NCBI GenBank assembly: GCA_024138015.1
Contig: JAMXBB010000006.1
Span: 77,745,057 to 77,809,056 of the forward strand
DNA: 64,000 nt
Direction: 5' to 3'
Source: Lumnitzera littorea
Taxonomy: Eukaryota; Streptophyta; Magnoliopsida; Myrtales; Combretaceae
The translations under genes and the position numbers were made by a program. The notes under the pieces were generated by a model. That model had not been told where the DNA came from, searched no databases, and saw only the letters and a list, made by a program, of their open reading frames with translations. Of the stretch, positions 38,538-51,800 are shown in pieces; the stretch's first letter is position 1; every line of letters starts with the position of its first letter.

Positions 38538-41500
38538 TGTCAGGACCCTAAAGAGGGCCTAGTAGGATTACCTAAAATTTTCATAACAAGTGTGTACCCA
38601 TGATATGAAAACCGCCTTGCAAGTCAGAGATTGCAAGACTCTAAATAATTAATCACTAAGGTTACTGATTTTTAAGTAATCAATTTACTATAGAATACAA
38701 ATATAAATAACTATGGGTATCCGATATCCCACAGTTCCTCAGAATCGCAGAGAATCGGTATCCCCTACCAAATAATAAGACAGGATATACTAGCATTATA
38801 GTAAGGTTTAATAAATAAATATTTTCTACAAAAGATGTCTATGTATCATCAAAAAAGTACTCAGCTACTTCTAATACTAATGTACATATCTTCATCTCGC
38901 ACTCAGCACTCGAGACATATCCCAATCCCATCGTATGTAAACCTGTAAAGAAAACTAAGGGGGAATGAGCATAAAATAGCTCAGTGAGTTCATTCCTCAC
39001 CACTACCGGTCAAGCAAGTTTTCACACATTATTATCACACATGCAAGCAAGCTATCTACATACATAATGAATGCAGGCGAGATGAATGCAAGCAACACAT
39101 CCATAGGAGTCCGGAACTATGGAAGGTGTAGAATTACGTCGTCCACACTTCGATTATCCCCTGCACTTACCCGCACAGGGCACCTCAGCTTACCCGCATG
39201 AGGCTACCTAGGGGCACCACCCCACTAGGCAAAACTCGACTATTACCCTAGCCGAGAAAAGAGTTTCAATCTAAATAGGGGGAGTCCGACCTAGGATTAT
39301 CCACCCTCCAAGGCCCCTCGGGCACAAACATGCGAGTCCTCTCGCAACAAAAAATAACCAAGGCCTTTCAGGCACAATAAAGCGAGTCCTCTAGCTATCA
39401 AATGGAGAACCCATGCTAGCTTTGCCTTAACGTTAAAAATACTATTTATGGCTCCACAAGCCCTTATAGTGATCATGCAAAAATTTGTTTAAGGTTAGAA
39501 AAGCTTTTGTTAAAAATACTTTTCTTAAGATTTTTGCAAGGCTAGCACTCTCCATTCATACCTTTACCAAGTCATAGACATGCGACGAGTAGAACCAGTT
39601 ATTTGGGTCAGACATTTATATTTATCAATTTAAAAAGGTGATCATACAGATGATGGCATACAAACAGAACAGTCATTCAAACATACAAGCAATAGCAAAC
39701 AACAAAACATCATACAAATAACACGCACAAGCAAGTAGCAGGTCATTAGAACTCCCTCACCTGGATTATTGCTCATTCTCCAAGCCTTTAGGGTTTCCAG
39801 GACTCAACATCGAACACCTAAATCAAAATGGTAAACCTTATAAGTGTTCTGAGAATTTAGACTCCTTAGTCAACTAAAAGTCTATTGTCGTTTATCTAGT
39901 TTCCTCCAATATGACCTGAGTATAGTATGTATAGGGTTACCATGCTCCATGAGATTAATAGTAGCTATTTTCTTATATTAGTAAGGTATGAGGATTCCTT
40001 TATGTATTTTGTAATTTTTTTGTTCTGATTTAGATATTTACGAACTTATAGTCGTTTTTCATCGTTTTCGGACGCACGTTCACACGGTAATGTCTGTTTT
40101 GGACGTTAAGACCCGTGTTTTATGATATGGGCTAAATTTGGAGAAATTTTAACTATGAAAATTTAATTGCTCTTATTACTTATATTTATATCTTTTATTT
40201 ATACTTAATGAGTTAATTAACCCTTAAATCCTTATACTTAGAGGATTTTACTTTACTATTACTAATTCATGTACTTAATTAAGTATGATCCAATTTAGAA
40301 AGTGTATTAGGGTTTACTAATTTAGGACCCTAATTATGATACACTCTTCTTCTTTTCTTAGTTTATAATCTATGCTTATGTCATGCTTACATCATCATTT
40401 GCTTAGGTCATTGCTTATGTCATCTTTTCTTTATGTCATCATATGCTTATGTCATCATCTACCTCATCATTTGATTATATAAGCATTACCTTATGCTTAT
40501 GTCATATGTAATGTCTTATGTACATTTGTCCCTTACTTATACTTATGTACATATGCCTTATACATACATATACTTATACATCTACATATATTTATACCGT
40601 ATTTATACATGTATTCCTACTCTTATACCTATACGGTTGGATACGTATTTTTATACTAAAAATTCGTATGCCAAATTTTTCCTTAAGAAAATCCTCTTAA
40701 TTCCATCCTTTTGTATTTTTATGTATGTATTTAGTGTAGTATACACATATATAGCTAGATATGGTCTTAATTCAAGTTATGTACATGATAAATACTCATG
40801 TACAAAGGTTCACATACATGTATTCTTTTAGTATTCCCTTATGTGCACATACTTATAAGCATATAGTCGTGTCTTCCTTTCTTCTTCTTCATAATTTCTA
40901 ATTTCTACACTTAAAGATGGAAACTTTGCTCCCTCTTCTTTAAGACAAAACTAAACACATAATTACTTATCTAATCTATCTAATTAACTAACTAATGAAG
41001 GAGATAAAACAAGATAAAGTAACTTAGATACATACCTTTAATTGTGTTGGAGTTATGGAGACAAAAATGAAATTGTGAAAGTAAAAGAGGAAGAAGATGC
41101 TCACGGCAATGGAGGGGGATTTATGTTTTGTTTCTTTTGTTTTGTTTTCATTATGGAAGAAGGCAAATGGTGGGACTTAGAGGGGAGAAATTGTGGATGG
41201 CAATTGAAGAGAGAAGGAGGAGAAAAAAAATCAAAAAGGAAGAAAAGAAAAGCCATCATTAAGGAAGAGATATTTTCTTTATCTCTTAAGTCTTTTGTTG
41301 ACTTTTCAAAGTGTTGGCTTGGTCAACATTTTGACCTTGGTCAACATGTGTTGACTTGGTCAACTCTCCTTAAGCTTATGTAATTTTGTGTACATAATGT
41401 AGAGATTAAGGGAAATTAAGGGAAAAATGAAGGAAATGAGAGGAAATGAGGTATTTGATGAATTGATTAGTAAGAGTAGATGATGAGATCTTACTTTAAG

Positions 41501-42158
41501 TATTTATGACCTATAAACATCATTTGGTAAACTACTTAGTGTAATTAAGATGAAAAATGTCATTTAGGGTATTAAGGTTTACTACATTTAACTTAATCTC
41601 CAACCATACCTCTAACTCTAAATAAGACTATCTTAATCATACACTTAAGAAATTAATGTAATCTATGATTCATTATCTTAGTTTCTAAGGGATCGCTTAA
41701 GTATTCTAAATGTTTATGCATGATTGAGGGTTATCTTTAGTCGTTTACCGATGAAATGGCAAAATATGGAGGTTATATTATCATTTAGCGTTTTAGGATA
41801 AATTCTGGTGAATTAGTACTTTTATATCCTTAAAGTTATAGTTTTAGGGTTCTTATTACTTTAAGGCATCATCTCTAATGTTTTTACACATTTAGGGTTT
41901 CATATATTCTTACGCGATTGAATCTTCGATTGTCATCTTCGATTGTCATCTTAGGGTTTTGATGAGGTTCGAGGTTTTAGGGTCTTCGTATGTGGTTAGG
42001 GATTCAATTGATGATTTAAGGTTTTTCATATCCACTTTAGGTTTTAGATTGAGATTTTAATCAGTTTTAAATCTTACTGACTCTTTTGAGTTCGGGAAAT
42101 CATTTGCAGTTTGGACATTTGTTTCTATACTTAGGAAGCTAAATTCGCAAGGTTTATA
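38538..42158 (-). mobile_element. Solo long LTR, copy C4, TSD GGAGG, inside the array
   Basis: A 3,621-bp block from TGTCAGGACC to AGGTTTATA with GGAGG at 38,533-38,537 and 42,159-42,163. Removing it restores a normal monomer (AAGGATAAAGGAGG joined to TTCTTGTCAAG). Its first 250 bases follow C3 (CTAAAATTTTCATAACAAG, GATTGCAAGACTCTAAATA, GAATCGGTATCCCCTACC), and it carries the conserved motif inverted near 40,040-40,080. The middle differs strongly from C1-C3, with pentamer-rich runs of TATGTCATC (40,370-40,470) and TACATA (40,535-40,620), so it is a separate subfamily. Small ORFs at 40,493-40,831 and 41,042-41,383 are simple-sequence or shadow frames. Confidence 0.85.
41298..41363. promoter_or_regulatory. 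Cluster of six W-box cores in C4
   Basis: The core TTGAC occurs on the plus strand at 41,298, 41,331 and 41,351, and as GTCAA (minus strand) at 41,322, 41,340 and 41,359: six cores in 66 bases. TTGAC with a following C/T is the binding core of plant WRKY factors, which act in stress and defence responses. C1 and C3 have only a single copy at the equivalent place, so the cluster is special to this LTR. Function is inferred. Confidence 0.5.
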
Positions 42159-45100
42159 GGAGGTTCTTGTCAAGTAACCTAAGTACCTTAACTGAATGAT
42201 TGCTTGTTTTCACGATCGAGGATAACCAAAGTTCCTAATTAAAGTATACTTTGGAAGTTACGGAGTAACTTTAGTTCTAAAAATGTTGGATTACTTGATT
42301 TAGGGATGAAGGATAACCAAAGCTCCTACTCCAATGATAACCGAGGCTTCTTAATTGCTAAAGGATCTTTCAAGAATGAATAAGGTTCTCACAAAGTAAA
42401 CTAAGTTCTTAAAAACAAGGATTACTTGGTTTCGTGGTTGAGAATTGCCAAGATCCTTAATCTAAGGATTGTTAAGAAGTTTTGAAATATCCTATGCTCC
42501 CCGGACAACGGATTACTTAATTTAATGATTTGGAATAACCAAAGTTTCTAGCTTAAGGATAACTAGGACTCCCAAACAACCAAAGCTTAAGGACTTGTGA
42601 AAAAGAATTAGATCAAGGAAAGATGAATTACTTGATCTCGCGACTGAGGATAACCAAACTTTCCAATTCGAAGATAATGACAATGCCTAAATAGCTAAAG
42701 CTTCTTTCGAGAACAAACCAAGGTTTCTTGTTAAACAAACAAAGCAACTAAAAAGAAGGATTGCTTAGTACAACGATTGAGAATAGTCGAGGCTTGTAGT
42801 ATGAGGATTCATAAGAACTTCTGGAATAACATTAGTTTTCAATAAGATAGATTATTTGATTTTGTGTTCAAGAATGACAAGACTTCCTAACTTAAGGATA
42901 ATGAAAACTATTAAATAGCTAAAGCTTCTTTCAAGAATAACGAAGGTTCTCATCGTACAACCTATGTTCCTAAATAGAAAGAGCAAGTTACCCGATTGAG
43001 GATAGTTAAGGTCCTTAACCTAAGGGTTCTTAAGAACTTGTGTTGTAATCTTAGTTACAAACAAGATAGACTGCTGAATTTTACGATTGAGGACAAGCAA
43101 AGCTCTTAATCTAAGGATTGTATGGAACATACGGAACAATGTAAGATCATGAAAAGAAGGATTAGTTGATTCCACTAACGAGGATGCCTAATGTTCCAAT
43201 CTGAGGATAACTAAGAGTCATAAGTAGCCAAGGCTAATTTCAAGAACAAAAAAGGTTCTTGTAGAACAAACTAAGTTTCTAAAAGGAAGGATTACTTGAT
43301 TTCACGAATGAGTATAGCCAAGGTCCATAATCTGAGGACTCTTATGAACTTTCGGAATAAACTAAGTTCCCTATTAGGCGAACAAGTTGATTTCACAAAT
43401 TAGAAAACCAAAGTTCCTAACCTAAGGATAATCAAGACTTCAAAATAGTTGAAACTTTTCTTAAGAATAACTAAGGTTCGTATGCAATAACCTAAGTTCC
43501 TTAACAGAAGGATTACTTGGTTTCATGATTATAGCTAGCCATGATTGTTAATATAAGGATTCTTAGAAACTCTTGTATAACCTTAGCTCCCAGGTAATCG
43601 AATGCTTGATTCTATGATTCCGAATAACTTATGTTCTTGACCTTAGGATAATTAAGATTCTTAAATAGCCAAAGCTTCATTCAAGGATAACGGAGGTTCT
43701 TAGAAAATAATCTAAGTTCCTTGACTAAATGATTGTTTAGTTTCACAATCGAGGACAGCTAAAGTTCCTAATCTAAGGTTACTGTGGAAGTTGTAGAGTA
43801 ACCTTAGTTCCGAAAATGTTGGATTACTTGATTTCACAATGGAGAGTAATTGAAGCTCTTGCTCCAATGATAACCAAGGCTCCTTAACAACTGAAGGATA
43901 TTTCAAGAACAAATAAGGTTCTTGTAAAGTAAACTAAGTTCCTAAAAACAAGCATTACTTGGTTTTGTAGTTGAGAATCACCAAGATTCATAATCTAACG
44001 ATTCCTAATAAGTTTTGGACTAACCCTAGCTCCTCAAATAATGGATTACTTGATTTAACGAATTGGTATAACCAAAGTTCCTAGCCTAAGGATAATGGAG
44101 ACTCCTCAATTGCAAAAGCTTCTTTTAAAGAATAACGAATTCTCTTATCGAATAACCTAAACTCCCAATAAGAAGGATAACTTGGTTTCACGATCAAATT
44201 AGCTAAGGTTCACAATGTAGGGATTCTAGGGAACTTGTGGAAAAAAATTAGATTATGAAAAGATGAATTACTTGAACTTGCAACTCAGGATAACCAAACT
44301 TCCTGATTTGAAGATAATGATGACACTTAAATAGCCAAAGCTTCTTTTAAGGACAAGCGAGGTTTCTTGTTGAACAAACCAAGCTTCTAAAAAGAAAGAT
44401 TGCTTGGTTTCATGATTGAGAATAGCTAGGGACCGTAGTTTGAGGATTCATAAGAACTGCTGGAATAATATTAGTTCTCAATAAGATGGATTATTTTATT
44501 TCACGATCAAGAATAACCATGCTTCCTAACCTAAGGATAACAAAAACTCCTAAATAGCCAAGGCGTCTTTCAAGAATAATGAAGGTTCTTGTCTGACAAC
44601 CTACATTCCTAAACAGAAAGAGTAGGTTGCACGATTGAGAATAGTTAAGGTTCCTAACTTATGAGTTCTTAAGAACTTGCACAGTAATCTTAGTTCCAAA
44701 AAAGATAGATTACTGTATTTCACAATTAAGGATCAATGGAGTTCCTAATCCATGAATTGTAAGGAACGTATAGGATGACTTAAGATCATGAAAAGGTGGA
44801 TTAGTTGAAGATAACTAATCCTTAATCCTCAACTAATTTCAAGAACAACTAAGGTTTTTGTAGAACAAACTAAGTTCATAAAAAGAAGGATTACTTGATT
44901 TCATGATTGAGAATAGCCAAAGTTCGTGATCTGAGGACTCTTACGAACTTGTAGGATAACCCTAGTTTCCAATGAGTCAAATTACTTGATTTCACAATTT
45001 AGAACAGCCAAAGTTCCTATCCTAAGGATAATTAAGGCTCTAAAATAGCCGAAACTTCTCTCAAGAATAACTATTGTTCTTATGCAATTACTTGAGTTAC

Positions 45101-45803
45101 TTGGTTTCACTATTATAGCTAGCTGTGGTTTCTTATGTAAGGATTCTTAGAATCTCTTGCAATAATCCTAGCTCCTAAGGTGATCGAATGCTTGATTCAA
45201 CGATTCCGAATAACCTAAGTACCTCACCTAAGAATAACTGAGACTTCTAAATAGCCAAATCTTCTTTCAAGGATAACGAAGGTTCCTGTCGAGTAACCTA
45301 AGTTCCTTTACCGAAGAATTACTTGGTTTCATGATAGAGAATAGCCAAAGTTCCTAATCTAAGGATACTTTGAAAGTTGTAGAGTAACCTTCGTTTCAAA
45401 AATATTGGATTACTTGATTTTGTGATGGAGCATAACCAAAGCTCTCTCTCTAATGATTACCGAGGCTCCTTAATAGTTAAAGTATCTTTCAAGATCGAAT
45501 AAGGTTCTCGCGAAATAAACTAAGTTCCTAAAAACTAGGATTACATGGTTTCACATTTGAGAATCACTAAGATCTATAATCTAAGGATTCTTAAGAAGTT
45601 TTGGAATAGTCCCAACTCCTTAGACAACGAATTGCTTGATTTAATGATTTGGAATAACCAAAGTTCCTACCCTAAGGATAACTGAGACTTTAAACAACCA
45701 AAGCTTTTTTCAAAGAATAACGAATGCTCTTGCTGGATAATTTGAGTTCCTAATAAAAAGGATAACTTGGTTTTACAATCGGGATAATCAAGGTTTGTAA
45801 TCG
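42159..45803. repeat. Array segment 2
   Basis: Just over two higher-order units. Two are shortened: about 110-150 bp is missing near 42,585 (the type-3 monomer jumps into the type-4 end, CCAAAGCTTAAGGACTTG), and about 60 bp is replaced by a small palindrome at 44,801-44,836. It ends within a type-3/4 monomer at GGTTTGTAATC where the D2 LTR begins. Confidence 0.85.
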
Positions 45804-48800
45804 TGAAATTCATTAAATTATAAATTCTAAATCCTAGATTAGACTCAAGTGTATTAGACAAACCCAAGCGTCAATAAGGTAAGATAAGATATAAATTTCA
45901 TTAAATTATAAATTTGAATATATTATAAGTAATAAAAACCCTAAAATCTTGACCGAAACCACAACTGCATAATAAAACCCTAAATGAATACAATTATCAA
46001 CTAATATGCGTAATCGCATAAAATTGTTAACGAACGCATTAAGATGACCCATGAATATTATAAACATAATTGGTAACAATATAATTAATAAATTTATAAA
46101 ATTTCAATATTATTTTATAATTATTCAATATATAATTTTTATATTTAGAAATTTCTAACTTTTCTAATTTTTCTTTCCCTTTTCCTTTTCCTTCTTTTCT
46201 CTTCTTTTTTCCCTTCTCGTTTTCTTCTATAATTTTTCCCTACCATTTTGGTTCTAGAATCAAGTTTGGCCGATCTTACTTAAATTTTTTTTCCTATGTC
46301 TTTATTATGAAGATAAAACAAAATGTCAAAATAAGCTCGTTGTCAAGTCCATTTAATGACCTTGTCTTGTTTCTTTTCTTTTTCTTTCCTTTGGCTATTT
46401 ATTTTTCTTCCCCTCCTATGCTTGTTCACATCAGCTAGAGCAAACATACATCCTCAACTTTTTTATTTCTTTTCTTTCTTTACCTTTACATGAAAAATAT
46501 GAAGACAAACTCCTTACATACCTCTTTCACTTTGGACCTTCCAATTACTTATTTCAACACTCAAGAGGAGGAAGAAACCTTGTAATCAAATAGTCATCAA
46601 AGTACTAGGTGGAATAAATAAGTAGTAGGTAATTATATTTCTTTTGTAATAATCATTTTATGTATTCTTTTATGTGCATGTATTTTGTAGAAACTCATAT
46701 GTATTATACGAGTATATGGTGAATTTATAAGTATTCCATTATTATTTGCAAAAAAAAAAAAAAAAAAAAATCTCTATACATTTATTCTATTGTTTTTGCA
46801 AGAAAAGTTTATACACATGTAATCAAGGTATGTAAAAATAACACATCCTTATGTTATGTATTCATATATGTATATTAATTTATATAGATATATTTTAATG
46901 TGTAGATACATGTTATATTTAATTCTACAATATTTGGAATAATAATATATATATTAAGTATTTTCATTATATATGTATACATATAAATATATGACTGAAT
47001 ACATATATATATTTATGTATAAAGTACAAAAATATAAGTATAACATATGTATAGGTATCGTATACGCATGTATATGTGTGTAGCACATATAGTATATTTA
47101 GAGTTACATTATTAAATTACATAAGTATATATGTATAAATAAGTGAGGGAAACTAATTATATAAGTATATATATATACGTATAAAAATACATATGTTAAT
47201 AGCATATTATGTATAAGTATACAAGTATACTTAAAGACTATATGTGTAAAATACTATAATATTAGATTAATAGTAAAGTAATATATATATATATATATAT
47301 ATTTATGTATACCATGAGTTCAAAAGAAAGAGGAAAATGATTAATTTTCAAAATTTAATGAAATATAATTGTACAAATATTGAGTAAAATACAAAATAGG
47401 AAAAGTTTGGAAAATATAAAAATTTCCTATAAATGATACATGGCACTTTCGCATATTGCCATGTCTTCATTTAATAAAATTAATTAAATTCGTAATAATA
47501 ATAATAAAATAATTAATTACTTAGAAAATTGTTAAAACAGAAAAATGAATTAAATAAGTATTAAATCTTAAAAATAGCAAAATAAGTAAATTGTGATAAA
47601 ATAAACTTAAAAATAAGAACATTACAAAATATAAAAATTAGATATTTATTTAGTCATAAATATGTAAAGAAAAGTTAGAAATAATATTTTATAGTTAATT
47701 AGGCTAAAATAGTGAAATTCATAATGTTTTACTCCAAAATGAAAAATACAGGTTACAATATAAAACGAATCTCGATATATAAACGTATGTTCGAAAACAA
47801 TGAAAATCAATTATAAACACATAAATATCGAAAAATAAAACAAAAATGTTGTATGCAATTAACAAAAGAGTTCAATTGGAGGGAAAGCTAATAAAAAACT
47901 TAAGTAGAGTTAGATAAGCAATTACTTAGGAGAATTAGTTCACTTAGTTACTTATTACTGTTTTCATTTTCTAATAATCAGGTGATCTTAACACAAGTTC
48001 AGATCTTCCTAAGGATTACTACAATGCATGAGATACGTCATGGTTGAGTAAGTAATCTCTATGTTTTCATGCTTACTCATGTTAATAGTAAGGGAATTTA
48101 AATAATGTTGTTAATTGGATATTGTGTGGGGTCAGGAAATACACGTAGATGCTATTGCTTGCTATATTGTGAAATTACTTTAAATGCTAATAACTAATTG
48201 TTTGTTGCATATTAAAATGGATAAAAACTGTACTATTTGTGATATTGTTTGGCATACAAACATCAGACTTAATTATATTTTATTTATTAAGTAAATTGGA
48301 ATATGCATCAACATGCATTGCATAGATTAATTTCAGCCATCATATCACACAGAGGTAGGGAGAGACCATACGGAGGTTGTTAATTTATGAATATAATGGT
48401 TTAGTATGGTGCACACGTACAATATGACCTTACCTTAGCCCATAGGAATACTAAGCATTGGAAGCGCTAATTGCCTAACTAAGAGTCAAGTCCAGAGGCC
48501 TCCTATCACGACACAAACAGTATTATTGTAGTGGTAGATTGCCGTGTACCACATAAAGATCGATGATCATATGCCTTCTATATAACACACAAGGCTTCTT
48601 CCACTCCATGTTACCATCAAACTTATAAATATGCAATATTAAGCATATTAACTAAGATTTATTATTTAATTACAAAAATACTGAAGTTATAGTATGGATT
48701 CATAGAATTCCATAACAAAATATTACAATACATTTAAATCCTATAAGAGTTTGCATTAAGGAATTGTAACTATAGAATAAAAATAATGTAAATAAGAATT

Positions 48801-51800
48801 TACAAGTCATTATTACAAAATTCCCTCTTTAGTTCTTGAAACACTTAATCCCATCTTGACTCGAGACTCACCTCTGGCATTCCTTAGCTTGGATAAACAA
48901 AGACGTAATCTTGTGACTAAAGAAATCTATCGGAGTGTAAGCTTACGCTTAGTAAGTTAATCCTTTTGCCACGCCATACAAACAATATAATTTAAATGCA
49001 CAACATATGAATGCATGAACACTTAAGATGCCAACCAATACATGCAGCGACCTAGGAACTATATGCAACTTAGAATTATACTCCCTGTAGTCGGGGTTGG
49101 AGTTAATTAACGGATACAAACCATCAACCGAGTCTTAACACTTAAGTTTTTATACCAATTGTACCATCGTGCTTAGATCAACTCAAAATCATATATATAA
49201 CATATACAAATTTTATTTTTTATATGGAAAATACACTTTCCTTTTTAAATATCATACTCTAAGTCAAAATTCCTAAGTCTAGCGGTGTGGTGGCTCCTAC
49301 AGTCTACAACTACATGCCTTAAGCGAAAGCCATAGGACACGGTCCTTTGCTAACGGTTAGCATCCCCTAGGACCTAATTAGCCTAATAGTTGAGATAAAG
49401 CCCTTTGCAAATATAATAATAGTATAACCGTTGCCTAATCCTTGCAGGAGGCCCCCCTCCTATGAGCCCATTTCCATCTTCTCTTTGAGGTGACAATCAA
49501 TATAGTTATAATGCAAATATGAGAAATGTATGACTCATTGAATTTCTTAATCAAATACTTAATTAATTCAATTTTCTATTGTGATCAAACAATTTCATTT
49601 CACACAACTATGTATAACTATTAGCACAACAATTCCCATTATTATCTTGTTAGTAAGTCATAACATTCAATCATAATATAGTACACATGTATTTCCCATA
49701 TTCCACAAGCATTGAAGTTCATTATATAAATTTAAGAGCATCTACACTACAAGCAAAACCAAATATAAAGTCATCGAGAATCACCTAATCAGCCATAGCA
49801 AATTAGTCATAATAATCCAGGAATAGGTTGTCTCCAACAATCGGGTACCTTGGGTGTCGAAAATATGATAATGTTAAGAGTTTGAGATAAAATCGAGAGG
49901 TTAACCTAAAACTCTTTAAGTTATACTTTTAACCTAGTTTTGTATTTTTCTCAATTTTACTTAAAACTTTAATTGCATATAACTTTCTCATTTTAAACCC
50001 GATTTTTATGATCTTATATCGATTTTCATCATTTTCGAGTGTATTTTAATGTGGTGTTGTTAGATTTTTGAGATAAGGCCTGCAATTATGTCCATTAGTC
50101 AAAATAGTAGTGGTCCTTGTGTTTTGGATCTCTTTTGGGCTTTGTTTGGTTGTTGGGCTTTTTGTTGTTTTAGGAAATCTTTGGGACTTAGGCTTAGGAC
50201 TTTATTCTAAGCTTAAACACTCTTTAAAATCAAAATTCCATTCTTGTTTTATGACCTTGGTGCTATCTACATTTTCTTGAACTCTTATGTGGACTTATGT
50301 AGTCAAATGAGCTTGTTTTTGGTCTAAAGTTGGTGACTTTATTGGGCTTGTGGAGTCTTAAGTAGACTTTTTATAGGCTTCAAAACAACCTTTCTTGTGT
50401 GATTTAGGTGCTGGTCAAAAGTTTGGTGAAAGCTTAACTTGGAGTTCTAAGCTTGTTTTGAATGTTTTAGGCTCGATTTTGAATTTTAGACTTTATACAC
50501 TTATTATATTTGCTTTGGTTGGTTTTTTCACTTTATTTACTTTGTTTTATCATATTTTCAGGTGAGTTTTCTTGGGTTTCTAAATCTAGGCGGTTCGGTT
50601 CAAGGGTTTCTAACTTGGTTTCTCAACTTGTTTCATAGTTCTTTGAGTTTAGGTGACAGATCATGAACCTATGCTACTTATATTCTAACTCTAACTTAAC
50701 TTCTTTTCCATGAGGTGATTATTTAGTTGTGAATCATGCACTTATCACAAGTTCTATACCTTAGTTTTCATCTCAGAAAGTTGATTATGGATTTTCCTTT
50801 ACCTAAAGCTAGATTTGAGCATATGTAACCAAATAAAATAAAAAATAACATCTAAATACCCTACATGCTCTACACGTCTAGCATGTTACTCCTTTGTCCA
50901 TACATATATTTCATAATTTTCTCAACTTACAAACTTTTATTCTAAGTGTTAGACATGTATCCTCGATAACACTAACTTAGTATGCTCATTTTCCATCTTT
51001 TATGTAAGAGATTCTTAAGCTTACTACTTAAAGTGGTCTAGCTATTTTATCACTAAGTTCATGCCAATATCTTCATGAAAATATAGTCTCCTAACATGGC
51101 ATACTAGAGTGTTTAATAAGGAAAATAACTTACTTGTCCTAAATGCATAAAAATAGGTAACTGTGCCCTAAGAGTCCATTCTTGCTCCTTGTTTGTGTTT
51201 CCTTTTCACAGGATCTTTTAGTAACCAAAGTTTTGATATGTAAGGTAAGTTTTGGGGATGTTCTAAGGTTTCTTAAAATGGCTTTTGAAGTGGACAATGG
51301 AAGGCAACAAAATCAAGTTGTGTCGTGAGATGTGGTTGCAAATGTATGGCAATAAGTGTAGGTTTTATAGGGTTTGATTCTTTTGTTTTGTAAGTTTGAA
51401 ATGTGGAAAAAGGAAATGAAAGAGGAGAGAAAATGAGAGAGAGTGCCTATTGGAAATGTATGTGTTGTGCATCCAAAAACCTCCTTTTGTTTCACTTAAA
51501 CTTAACACAAAAGTTAATCCTTGAAATGATTGGATGATGTAAGTATTTAAGGGGTGAATAGTGCTTGTAAAAGACATTGTTTTTATGTGTGATTGACAAG
51601 GCATGGCTCTCCCATACTCCTTCCCTACAACCGGCCATTGTATGTCCCCTTAGGGGCATGATCCTTGTCATTTCACATTTTTAAAATGAGGTTGATAAGG
51701 AGTTGTGATAACTTATCCACATATAGTATAAGTTATGGTAGGACAAGAAAATTGTCTTATTACTAGCTTTTGATAAGTTATTAGGTGATAGTTGGTTCTA

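Noticed and set aside
40493..41383. ORFs of 112 and 113 codons inside C4
   Set aside because: The first is made of TATACATA-type simple sequence, the second of an AG-rich stretch; both are within an LTR and lack family resemblance.
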